A stretch of DNA of 64,000 nucleotides from Planctomycetaceae bacterium (GTDB lineage Bacteria > Planctomycetota > Planctomycetia > Planctomycetales > Planctomycetaceae). The notes beneath the pieces were generated by a model. That model saw only the letters and a program-made list of their open reading frames with translations, ran no database searches and was not told the origin of the DNA. A program made the translations under genes and the position numbers. Shown in pieces: positions 8,584 through 15,770 of the stretch. Where the stretch lies: positions 1 through 64,000 of the forward strand of contig JANQQW010000074.1 in assembly GCA_028284885.1 (NCBI GenBank), written 5' to 3'. Each line of letters opens with the position of its first letter. Within the stretch, counting starts at the first letter, position 1.

Positions 8584-9588
8584 TCAGTTCTCCACGGGAG
8601 GCCAGGCACGCCAGCCGGTGGCGTTGACGGGGACGCTCCAGAGCTTGTGGCCGGCGGTCACGTACAGCGTCTTGCCGTCCTTCCCGCCGAAAGTGCAGTT
8701 GGTGCACATGTCGGCCGGGACGGGCAACGTGGCGACCAGCTTGCCGGACTCGCCGTCGACGACGTAGACGCCGGCATTGTACTTCTTCGCCGTCTCTACC
8801 GGGGGCTTGGGGTGGTTGAAGCCCGCGGTGACGTACAGCCGGCCCTCGGTGTCCTGGCAGAAGCCGTCGGGTCCGCGGTCGGTCCCCCAGTCGAACAAGA
8901 GCTTTCGGGACTTCGGATCGACGGTGCCGTCGGCGTTCAAGTCGAACCGCCAGAGCTTCCGGTTGCCGCCCAAGCCGCTGGGGCCGTCGTTCACGTTGTC
9001 GGCGACGAACAGGTACTCGTCGTCGGGCGAGACGAGGATGCCGTTCGGGCGGTCCACCTCGTGGGTGATGACGCGAGCGACCTTGCCGTCGGCGTCGATG
9101 CGGTAGACCCCCTCGACCTGGTTCCCCTCGGCGTCGAACTGCTCGACGTCGCCGCGGTCGCCGTAGCGGGGGTCGGTGAAGTAGATGCGTCCCTTCGAGT
9201 CGACGGCGAGGTCGTTCGGCGAGTTGAACCGCTTTCCCTCGTAACGGTCGGCGAGGACGTGGACGACGCCGTGCTCGTCGGTGCGGGTGACGCGGCGGTT
9301 GCCCCCTTCTCCACCACCCTCGCAGGCGACGAGGCGGCCCTCGCGGTCGAACAGCAGTCCGTTGGCCCGTCCGGACGGGGTGCGGAAGACGTGCAGGCCC
9401 CCTTCGGGATCGAGCCGCATGATGCGGTTGTTGACGATGTCCGAGAAGAGCACGTTGCCGTCGGCGCGGTACGCAGGGCCCTCCGTGAAGGCGACCCGCG
9501 CGGCCTGTTCGGGCCGGGCATCGGACGGGAACGGGTCGGCCGCGAACGACGGCGTCGTGAGGAGGAGCAGCGCGAGGAGGCGGATCAT
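8584..9588 (-). CDS. exported SMP-30/gluconolactonase-like protein
   Basis: A 334-residue protein with signal peptide MIRLLALLLLTTPSFA and a six-bladed SMP-30/gluconolactonase-type propeller. Visible family segments are FTEGPAYRADGNVLFSDIVNNRIMRLD near the start, FNSPNDLAVDSKGRIYFTDPRYG in the middle, and VDRPNGILVSPDDEYLFVADN. The Glu in the first block and the Asn/Asp of the later two are the usual metal ligands. The family includes lactonases acting on sugar lactones, so a role in sugar breakdown next to the sulfatase is plausible but not proven. It is first in a two-gene unit with the sulfatase (four-base gap) and is divergent from the FHA-cyclase gene. Confidence 0.85.
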   Translation of the reverse strand: MIRLLALLLLTTPSFAADPFPSDARPEQAARVAFTEGPAYRADGNVLFSDIVNNRIMRLDPEGGLHVFRTPSGRANGLLFDREGRLVACEGGGEGGNRRVTRTDEHGVVHVLADRYEGKRFNSPNDLAVDSKGRIYFTDPRYGDRGDVEQFDAEGNQVEGVYRIDADGKVARVITHEVDRPNGILVSPDDEYLFVADNVNDGPSGLGGNRKLWRFDLNADGTVDPKSRKLLFDWGTDRGPDGFCQDTEGRLYVTAGFNHPKPPVETAKKYNAGVYVVDGESGKLVATLPVPADMCTNCTFGGKDGKTLYVTAGHKLWSVPVNATGWRAWPPVEN

Positions 9589-9728
9589 GGGATGTCTCGG
9601 CGATCGGACGGGGGGTTCTGTTGTCGTCCGGACATGATGCCAGAAGCCGGGGTCGGATTTCGAGCCGTCGACGACGTTCGGGGTGCGGAGTAGATTGACG
9701 GACTGCCCGCGACCTCCCGGAGTCCCTC

Positions 9729-11528
9729 GTGCCGACCGCGTTCGACGTCACGTTCGTCCCGCCGGACGGATCGCCGATGCGCCGTCGGCTTTCGGACGGG
9801 GAGGAGTACGTCGTCGGCCGTGGTGCCGACTGCGACCTGCGAATCGACGGCGACCCGAGCGTCTCCCGAGAACACTGCCGGGTCCGAGTGCACGGCGGCG
9901 GGGTCGACTTCGAGCGGCTGCCCGAGGCGACCAACCCGTTGTTCCACGAGGGGGAGGAGGTGGCGACCTGCCGGATCGAGGAGTCCGGTGTGGTCGTCGT
10001 GGGGGGGACCGTGGTGCACGTGGCGGCCCACGAGAACGGCACGCCCGACGTCGACGTGCCGGTCGAGGAGATCGCCTTCGACCCAGCGTTCCTGCAGCGG
10101 GTGCGGTACACGAATCCAGGCGACCGCGTGCAGGTTCTGTCCCATCTTCCCGACCTCATCCGCGGCGCACGGACCGAGGCGGAGTTTCGTCACCGGCTGA
10201 CGAGTCTGCTGCTCGCCGGCGTCCCTCACGCGGAAGCGGTGGCGGTCGTCGAGGTCGCCGAGGACGGGACGACCGAGACGCTGCACTGGGAACGGCGACG
10301 CGAGACCGACGGCGACGTCCGTGTCAGCCGGAGACTCGTTCGCGAGTCGTTGACCGAACGCCGCCGCAGCTACCTTCGCGTCTGGGAGGCCGGAGAGGGG
10401 CCTCGGGGGGACGACTTCACGTCGGTTCCGGAGTTCGACTGGGCCTTCTGCACGCCGGTGTTCGAGCACGGCCGGCCGTGGGGCCTGTACGTCGCCGGGC
10501 GAATGGAGAGCGTGGTCGCGGCCTCCGCACTCGACCGGACAACAGAACCACGGGGCCGCTCGCAGCAGTCGACGTTGCTGCACGCGGACGTGAAGTTCAC
10601 GGAGCTCGTCGCGGAGACCGTGCGTGCCGTGAAGCAGTTGCGAACGCTGGAACAGCGACAGACCAGTCTGCGACAGTTCTTCGCGCCCGCCGTGCTGCGA
10701 ATGCTGGGCGACGACCCCGGCCTGCTGGAGCCCCGCGAGTGCGACGTGACGGTGATGTTCTGCGACCTGCGCGGTTTCAGCCGCGAGGCGGAGGCGTCCC
10801 GCGAGGACCTGATGGAGCTGCTCTCCCGCGTGGGGGGAGCGCTCGAGGTCATGAACGACGCGATTCAGGCTCACGGCGGGGTGACGGCGGACTTTCTCGG
10901 CGACGCGGCGCTCGGCTTCTGGGGCTGGCCGCTGGACCAGCCGGACGCACCACGGCTGGCATGCCGAGCAGCGCTTGCGATTCGCGAGGCATTCGCCCGG
11001 GCCCGCGACACGCCGGGCCACCCCCTGGAACGATTCCAGACCGGGATCGGCGTGGCGAGCGGTCGGGCCGTGGCCGGCAAGATCGGCACCAGCGAGCACG
11101 TCAAGGTGACCGTGTTCGGCCCGGTCGTGAACCTGTCGTCCCGGCTCGAGGGAATGACGAAGCAACTCCACGTCCCGATCGCCGTGGATGACGCGACGGC
11201 GGTCACGGCTCGCACGTCACTCGGCCCGGAAGAGGGCCGGCTGCGACGGCTGGGACGCGTGCGACCATTCGGGTTCGACGGGGCGGTGGACGTCCACGAG
11301 GTGCTGCCGCCGTACGTGGGTGACGGGGATCTCACAGACGAGCAGCTGACCGACTACGACCGGTCGGTCGAGAGCTTCGTGGAGGGACGGTGGGAAGAGG
11401 CGCTCGAGTTGCTGGCTCGGCTCCCGGCCTCGGACCGTGCACAGGACTTCCTGGTCGCCCGGATCGTGGGGGCGAACCGGATTCCGCCCGCCGACTGGGA
11501 CGGTGTCGTCGCGTTGCCACAGAAGTAG
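9729..11528 (+). CDS. FHA - GAF-like - class III nucleotide cyclase
   Basis: A 599-residue cytoplasmic signalling protein. Residues 1-100 form an FHA domain (VVGRG at 28-32, SVSREHCRV at 44-52), which binds phosphothreonine peptides. Residues about 130-265 look like a GAF-type sensor domain. A short helical linker leads to the cyclase domain (about 335-490). MFCDLRGFS contains metal ligand Asp346, and FLGDAALGFWG carries the second metal Asp392. GPVVNLSSRLEG supplies Asn468 and Arg472. The position before FLGD that is normally the adenine-selecting Lys is Asp388, so substrate choice (ATP, GTP or none) is open. The C-terminal 100 residues are uncharacterised. GTG 9729 is chosen as the first in-frame start that retains the whole FHA domain. 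Confidence 0.85.
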   Translation: MPTAFDVTFVPPDGSPMRRRLSDGEEYVVGRGADCDLRIDGDPSVSREHCRVRVHGGGVDFERLPEATNPLFHEGEEVATCRIEESGVVVVGGTVVHVAAHENGTPDVDVPVEEIAFDPAFLQRVRYTNPGDRVQVLSHLPDLIRGARTEAEFRHRLTSLLLAGVPHAEAVAVVEVAEDGTTETLHWERRRETDGDVRVSRRLVRESLTERRRSYLRVWEAGEGPRGDDFTSVPEFDWAFCTPVFEHGRPWGLYVAGRMESVVAASALDRTTEPRGRSQQSTLLHADVKFTELVAETVRAVKQLRTLEQRQTSLRQFFAPAVLRMLGDDPGLLEPRECDVTVMFCDLRGFSREAEASREDLMELLSRVGGALEVMNDAIQAHGGVTADFLGDAALGFWGWPLDQPDAPRLACRAALAIREAFARARDTPGHPLERFQTGIGVASGRAVAGKIGTSEHVKVTVFGPVVNLSSRLEGMTKQLHVPIAVDDATAVTARTSLGPEEGRLRRLGRVRPFGFDGAVDVHEVLPPYVGDGDLTDEQLTDYDRSVESFVEGRWEEALELLARLPASDRAQDFLVARIVGANRIPPADWDGVVALPQK

Positions 11529-11700
11529 GGCAGGCGGCCGGGTCCGGTCCTGACGATTGTGCGAACGTGTTGCCGTGGATCCACGACTCGAGCCCTCTCG
11601 ACCGCCCGACTCGGCTCCGGCCGCGTGATCTCGACCTAGGTTTCCGACGAGGGTCGGTCCCGTCCGCGAGTTCCGCGTTCCACTCGAGAGAGAGTCCTCG

Positions 11701-11898
11701 ATGTTCACGTCCCAAGAGTTGGCCTCCGACGTCGCTCCGTTCCTCACGGAACGAGGGTCGGTCCGGCTGGGCGTGCTGAACCGACTGTTCGACCAGTCGA
11801 CCGACACGTCGAACGTCCGGCAGGAAGACCGTTCCCGAGATCTCGCCGAGGAGTCCGGCCCCGACCAACCGTGTGGAGATCGGCGGTCAATTCGATGA
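11701..11898 (+). CDS. small protein coupled to response regulator (unknown)
   Basis: A 65-residue reading frame, MFTSQELASDVAPFL onward, that I do not recognise. It starts at ATG 11701 after the purine-rich GAGAGAG and ends with TGA 11896-11898, overlapping the next start as ATGA. Its codons show the same strong G/C third-position preference as neighbouring genes, and no other gene covers this interval on either strand. It is mostly hydrophilic after residue 30, with no signal peptide or membrane segment. The four-base coupling to the response regulator is the best reason to treat it as real. It could be a regulator-associated peptide or just a leader that sets translation of the next gene. 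Confidence 0.4.
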   Translation: MFTSQELASDVAPFLTERGSVRLGVLNRLFDQSTDTSNVRQEDRSRDLAEESGPDQPCGDRRSIR

Positions 11899-12362
11899 AC
11901 GCTCGCCACCGCATCCTCGTGATCGACGACGACCCGCTCTTCCGGGGGTTGATCGTCTCGCTGCTTCGAAGCGACTACGTCGTGATGGTCGCGAAGGAGG
12001 GCGAGGAGGGATTCTACAAGGCGATCGAGGTGGTCCCCGACGTCGTGGTCATCGACGTGAACATGCCCGGTTGGGACGGGATCCGCACCGTGAAGGCACT
12101 CCGAGGGCACCGCTCGACGGCGCACTGTCGGATCATGATGCTGACGGGCGACGCGAAACGCGACACGGTCGTCTCGGCGATTCAGGCCGGGGCGGACGAC
12201 TACCTCATCAAGACCAGCTTCACGAACCGGGAACTCCAAGAGAAGCTCGGCGTGCTGATCGACCGGGACGAGCCGACGCGCGTGGACGCGGTCGATGCCG
12301 AGGAACCCGTCACCACCGACGTGAACCAGAAGCTGCAGGAGGTCATCGACGGCTGGGAGTGA
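11895..12362 (+). CDS. single-domain response regulator
   Basis: A 155-residue protein consisting of a receiver domain: RILVIDDDP (acidic pocket), VVVIDVNMPGWDG with the phospho-acceptor Asp, MMLTGD (conserved Thr) and DDYLIKTSF (conserved Lys). A short C-terminal tail (DVNQKLQEVIDGWE) may form a helix. There is no DNA-binding or enzymatic output domain, as in CheY/Spo0F-type regulators, so it probably passes phosphate or binds a partner protein. Start ATG 11895 overlaps the stop of the preceding small ORF; a longer frame from GTG 11871 has no better ribosome site. It is convergent with the hybrid kinase gene, 18 bases away, which is a natural candidate partner. Confidence 0.85.
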   Translation: MNARHRILVIDDDPLFRGLIVSLLRSDYVVMVAKEGEEGFYKAIEVVPDVVVIDVNMPGWDGIRTVKALRGHRSTAHCRIMMLTGDAKRDTVVSAIQAGADDYLIKTSFTNRELQEKLGVLIDRDEPTRVDAVDAEEPVTTDVNQKLQEVIDGWE

Positions 12363-12380
12363 AGGCGGACAACGCCTCCC

Positions 12381-13931
12381 TCAACTCGTGACGACCTCGC
12401 CGGAGAGCACCCGCTCCAACAGCCCGAAGTCGACCGGCTTGACGAGATGTTCGTCGAACCCCGCGTCGCGAGTCTTCTCGAAGTCGCCGGGCATCCCGTG
12501 GCCGGTGAGCGCGACGAGCTCGAGGTCGTCCCAGTCGCGGTTCTCACGGACCTTACGGGCCAGTTCGAGCCCGCTCATCCCGGCCATGCCGAGATCGACG
12601 AGCGCAACGTCGAACTCCGCGGTCTCGAGGAGTTTGAGCGCCCGAAACCCGTTCTCCGCCGGAGTGACGTGGTGCCCGGACATCGAGACGGTCATCGCCG
12701 TCAGTTCCCGGAGGTCGTCGTTGTCCTCGACGAGCAGGACTCTTCGAGCTGCGGGCGACGCGGGGACGTCCGGACCGGTGCTCGCGGGTTCCGACGGCGC
12801 GGCGATCGCAGGAAGCCGTGCCTCGAACCGGGAACCACATCCGGGGCCGTCGCTGGTGGCGCGGATTCCCCCGCCGTGTCGTTCCAAGATCGTCTTCGCC
12901 AGCGAGAGCCCCATGCCGAGCCCGGCCTGACCGTGGTCGACGGAGGAGCTCAGCTGCACGAACGGGTCGAAGATCGACTCGAGCGAGGAGGCCGGGATGC
13001 CGCAGCCCTCGTCGTCGACGACGAGAACCGCCTCGTCCTGCTCCAGTATGAGGGCGAGCGAGATCGACTTGTCCGACGGTGTGTACTTGAGGGCGTTGCC
13101 GAGCAGGTTGACGACCACCTGGACGAGTCGCGAGGCGTCCCCCGTGACGTACAGTCGCTGCTCCGGCACCTCGACCCGGAGTTGCGCAGCCAGCTGGGCG
13201 TGCGCCGCGTGGCTGGTCTGGACGGCGTCCTCGACGACGTCTTGCAGGCAGATTTCCTCGTGCCGCAGTTCGATCCGGCCGTAGGCGAACCGGGAGACGT
13301 CGAGCAGGTCGTCGAGCAACCGGTTCACGAGGCTGCACTGCCGACCGGCCGCGCTCAAGGCCTCACTCACCGGTGTGTCGTCTTCGACGTGCTGCGACGC
13401 GAAACCGATCCCGTTGGTGATGGCGGCGAGGGGGTTTCGGAGTTCGTGCGACAGCATCGCCATGAACTCGTCACGGCGGCGAACCTCCTCGCGATGCCAT
13501 TCCTCGGCACGCCGTCGCTCGCTCACGTCTCGAATCGTCGCGAGCAGCGCGGGCCGTCGCTGCCAGCGTGTGGCGGCCACCCGGAACTCCACGATCCGCG
13601 ACTCGTCCTCCCCGTCCCGTTGTATCTCGACGTCGACGGACTCCCCCGGCGCGCATCGTACGCCGAACGTGTTCCCGAGCAGTTCCTCCAGAGTGGACCC
13701 GAGGAGGGACTGGGCAGCCGGATTGGCGTAGTAGATCGTGCCCCGGTCGTCGAGAACGAGGACGCCGTCCACGTTGCGGGTGACTACCGCGTGGAAGTAC
13801 GACCGACTCGCGTCGAGCATCCGCTCGACTCCGGAGACGTCGCGACTCGGCTCGTCGGACGACTGGCTCGTACGGCCGCAAACGTAGGTCTGCAACTGCT
13901 TGGACTCGACGGGCACGGCCCACTCCGCCAT
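12381..13931 (-). CDS. hybrid histidine kinase (PAS - HisKA - HATPase - receiver)
   Basis: A 516-residue soluble kinase. A PAS domain spans about 40-137 (VLVLDDRGTIYYANPAAQSLLG). HisKA carries phospho-acceptor His162 in MLSHELRNPLAA. The HATPase domain shows the N box NLLGNALKYTP, the G1 box VVDDEGCGIP, an FDPF F box, and the G2 box GLGMGLSLAK. A C-terminal receiver (about 397-515) has VEDNDD, phospho-acceptor Asp446 in ALVDLGMAG, and Lys498. No membrane segment is seen, so the signal is cytosolic. ATG 13931 is preferred; GTG 13982 is an alternative. The gene lies 95 bases after the CsrA-receiver gene on the same strand, so the two may share a transcript and a phosphorelay. Confidence 0.9.
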   Translation of the reverse strand: MAEWAVPVESKQLQTYVCGRTSQSSDEPSRDVSGVERMLDASRSYFHAVVTRNVDGVLVLDDRGTIYYANPAAQSLLGSTLEELLGNTFGVRCAPGESVDVEIQRDGEDESRIVEFRVAATRWQRRPALLATIRDVSERRRAEEWHREEVRRRDEFMAMLSHELRNPLAAITNGIGFASQHVEDDTPVSEALSAAGRQCSLVNRLLDDLLDVSRFAYGRIELRHEEICLQDVVEDAVQTSHAAHAQLAAQLRVEVPEQRLYVTGDASRLVQVVVNLLGNALKYTPSDKSISLALILEQDEAVLVVDDEGCGIPASSLESIFDPFVQLSSSVDHGQAGLGMGLSLAKTILERHGGGIRATSDGPGCGSRFEARLPAIAAPSEPASTGPDVPASPAARRVLLVEDNDDLRELTAMTVSMSGHHVTPAENGFRALKLLETAEFDVALVDLGMAGMSGLELARKVRENRDWDDLELVALTGHGMPGDFEKTRDAGFDEHLVKPVDFGLLERVLSGEVVTS

Positions 13932-14026
13932 CGTTGTCGTTCGAAAAGAGCGATGTCGCGCTGCGGAGGCTCCGGCGGTCACGCCGAGTGCAGGCGACCG
14001 AGCGCGTCGCAGAACGTCCCTCGCGG

Positions 14027-14803
14027 TCAGGCGACGCTCGCCGCCGGGGCGAGTTCGTTGCGGAGCGTCCGCACGAGCTGGGCCGGGTCGAGCGGCTTCG
14101 GGAACCAGCGATCGACGCCCAGCGGACCGTCGGGGACACCCAGCTCGGTCGGGTCCGTGCCGCTGATCGCGAAGACCTTGAGGCGTTCGAGCTGCGGCAT
14201 GTGACGGATGCGGGCAACCGTCTCCGCTCCGTCGAGCCGCGGCATGATCATGTCGAGCAGGACGACGTCGGGCGTCGCCCCGGTCTGGAGCGCCTGCAAC
14301 GCCTCGTCTCCGTCGCCGGCGACCGTCACGTCGAACCCGCTCAGCTTGAGGTAGCCAGCCAGCAACTCGCTCTGGTTCGGGTCGTCCTCGACGAGCAACG
14401 CCTGACGGCTCGATTCGTCGCCGTTCTGGGACGCCGCAATCTTCGCACGGGACGCGCCCCTCGGATCGACGAGGTCTTCGAGCGCTGCGAACCCCTTGAC
14501 GATCCGCTCGAGGAGCTTGTTGGCCTCCACCTGGTTGCCCGCGGCAAGTTGGCGATCGACGAGGTGAAGAGCCAGCTTGAGCGTGTGCAGCTGGTTGAGG
14601 ACGTCGTGACGCTGCTGCTTCCGACCCGCGAGGGCGGACTCCTGCGTCGGGTCGTCGAGCACTTCTTTGCGGAGGACCGTCACGTCGTCCGGGGCGTTAA
14701 TGCCGACCTTCACCACGTTGCCGCGGATCCGGAGAACGGAGACGGTGACGCCGATCTCGGGGAAGACGATGGACTCGTCGTTCCGGCGCGTGAGCACGAG
14801 CAT
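14027..14803 (-). CDS. CsrA - helical phosphotransfer-like - receiver fusion protein
   Basis: A 258-residue three-part protein. Residues 1-51 match CsrA: MLVLTRR start, GVTVSVLRIRGNVVKVGINAP core, and VTVLRKEV with Arg45 equivalent to the RNA-contacting Arg44 of E. coli CsrA; one residue is inserted near position 16. Residues about 60-112 are helical, with RHDVLNQLHTLKLAL (His66), resembling the H-D-x-x-N motif of Spo0B/LytS-type dimerisation helices. Residues 134-252 are a receiver domain with Glu139-Asp140-Asp141, phospho-acceptor Asp184 in LLDMIMP, Ser214 and Lys236. ATG 14803 has AAGGAGT seven bases upstream. CsrA binds GGA motifs in mRNA leaders, so this looks like an RNA regulator switched by phosphorylation. 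That last step is inference. Confidence 0.88.
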   Translation of the reverse strand: MLVLTRRNDESIVFPEIGVTVSVLRIRGNVVKVGINAPDDVTVLRKEVLDDPTQESALAGRKQQRHDVLNQLHTLKLALHLVDRQLAAGNQVEANKLLERIVKGFAALEDLVDPRGASRAKIAASQNGDESSRQALLVEDDPNQSELLAGYLKLSGFDVTVAGDGDEALQALQTGATPDVVLLDMIMPRLDGAETVARIRHMPQLERLKVFAISGTDPTELGVPDGPLGVDRWFPKPLDPAQLVRTLRNELAPAASVA

Positions 14804-14809
14804 TGTAAG

Positions 14810-14842
14810 GACTCCTTTCCGAGGCGATCGACAACGATCGCC
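14810..14842 (-). promoter_or_regulatory. leader hairpin and GGA-rich ribosome site of the CsrA-receiver gene
   Basis: On the minus strand a perfect 8-bp stem GGCGATCG / CGATCGCC with loop TTGT (14842-14823) is followed directly by TCGGAAAGGAGT, so two GGA triplets overlap the Shine-Dalgarno. CsrA proteins repress by binding GGA motifs at ribosome sites, so autoregulation is plausible. Confidence 0.5.
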
Positions 14843-14905
14843 GTTCCCAACCATGGGTGTCGGCGGCCAACCGGGGGCCGTGTTCGATTGTCGTTGCGGC
14901 CTAGC

Positions 14906-14929
14906 GGTTGGTCGAAGTGAAGACCAACC
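14906..14929. promoter_or_regulatory. perfect inverted repeat upstream of the CsrA-receiver gene
   Basis: GGTTGGTC (14906-14913) and GACCAACC (14922-14929) are perfect inverted repeats separated by eight bases. The site lies just over 100 bases before the CsrA-receiver start, in a 255-base region with no other gene. It could be an operator or an RNA hairpin. Confidence 0.4.
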
Positions 14930-15058
14930 CTTGAGCGTCCCTGCTCGGCGGTCGAAACCTGCCGCAACTTGGTCGGGTGTCCTTACCCGTGCACTGTTCC
15001 ATTCTCGCGTTTTCTACTCTCGCGTCGAGAACTCGTCAAGATCGGGTTCGCCGACTTC

Positions 15059-15652
15059 TCACTCCTCGGTCTCGGTCTCCGTCTCGGTCTCGTCGGCGTG
15101 CTCTTCCTCGCCGTGCTCGCCGTGGTCGTGTCCGCCCTCACCATGGTGGTGGTCGTGCCCGTGCCCGTGGTCGTGGTGCATCTCGAAGACGTGTTCCTTG
15201 CCGTCCACCGTCAGGTGCACGTGGCCGTGGAGCTGCTCCTCACTCTTGATCTCGGCGGGCAGGGCGTCGCCGGCGAGGACGAACTTGCTCCCCTTCGGAT
15301 CGGCGTCCGCGACGACCGCGAACTCGAGTTCGGCCTCGTCGTCGGAGTTCTCGGCGTGGTAGTGGAACTCGATCGTCTCCTGGTCGACGGAGTACGCCTC
15401 CCACTTCCCGTCCTTCACGACGATCGGGTAGATGGCGACCTCACGCGACGCCGTGTCGAAGGTCACCTCGAGGTGGACCGCACCGTGGGGTTCGCCGTGC
15501 AGGACGTGGCCGCCGTGGGGGGCGTCCGGTTCGCTGTGGGTCTCGACCTCTTGGCCGGGCGTGACGGTGGAGCCTTCTTCGGCACCCCCGCAACCGACGA
15601 ACAGGGCCGTGCCGAGGAACAGGGCAAGCAGCGAGAGAGTCTTGGTGGGCAT
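15059..15652 (-). CDS. His-rich lipoprotein, probably metal-binding
   Basis: A 197-residue protein with a lipoprotein signal ending LFVGC (lipobox Cys21), so it should be lipid-anchored in a membrane facing the periplasm. The mature part contains an early HGGHVLHGEPHGAVHLEV segment. The C-terminal tail is extremely His-rich (HHDHGHGHDHHH and further His/Glu), ending in alternating Thr-Glu repeats. Such tails commonly bind Zn, Ni, Co or Cu. The body (EVTFDTASREVAIYPIVV...FHYHAE) looks like a beta-sandwich, but I do not recognise a named family. There are no transporter neighbours to name the metal. It is separated by 118 bases from the POT transporter gene on the same strand. Confidence 0.7.
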   Translation of the reverse strand: MPTKTLSLLALFLGTALFVGCGGAEEGSTVTPGQEVETHSEPDAPHGGHVLHGEPHGAVHLEVTFDTASREVAIYPIVVKDGKWEAYSVDQETIEFHYHAENSDDEAELEFAVVADADPKGSKFVLAGDALPAEIKSEEQLHGHVHLTVDGKEHVFEMHHDHGHGHDHHHGEGGHDHGEHGEEEHADETETETETEE

Positions 15653-15770
15653 CTTCGGTTTCCTTGCATCCTTGGTGTGAACGGACGGTTGCCGTCGGTT
15701 GCTACGTCGAAGTCGGGAGTCTAGTTGGACGGATCTCGGTCTTGCAACGAAGTTGCAGGAGGCCGGTCCG

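Noticed and set aside
4383-8627. 1414-codon open frame on the plus strand
   Set aside because: It lies opposite the YfhO-like and sulfatase genes, has no recognisable domain, and is rich in Arg, Gly, Asp and Val as expected for an antisense shadow in G/C-rich DNA.
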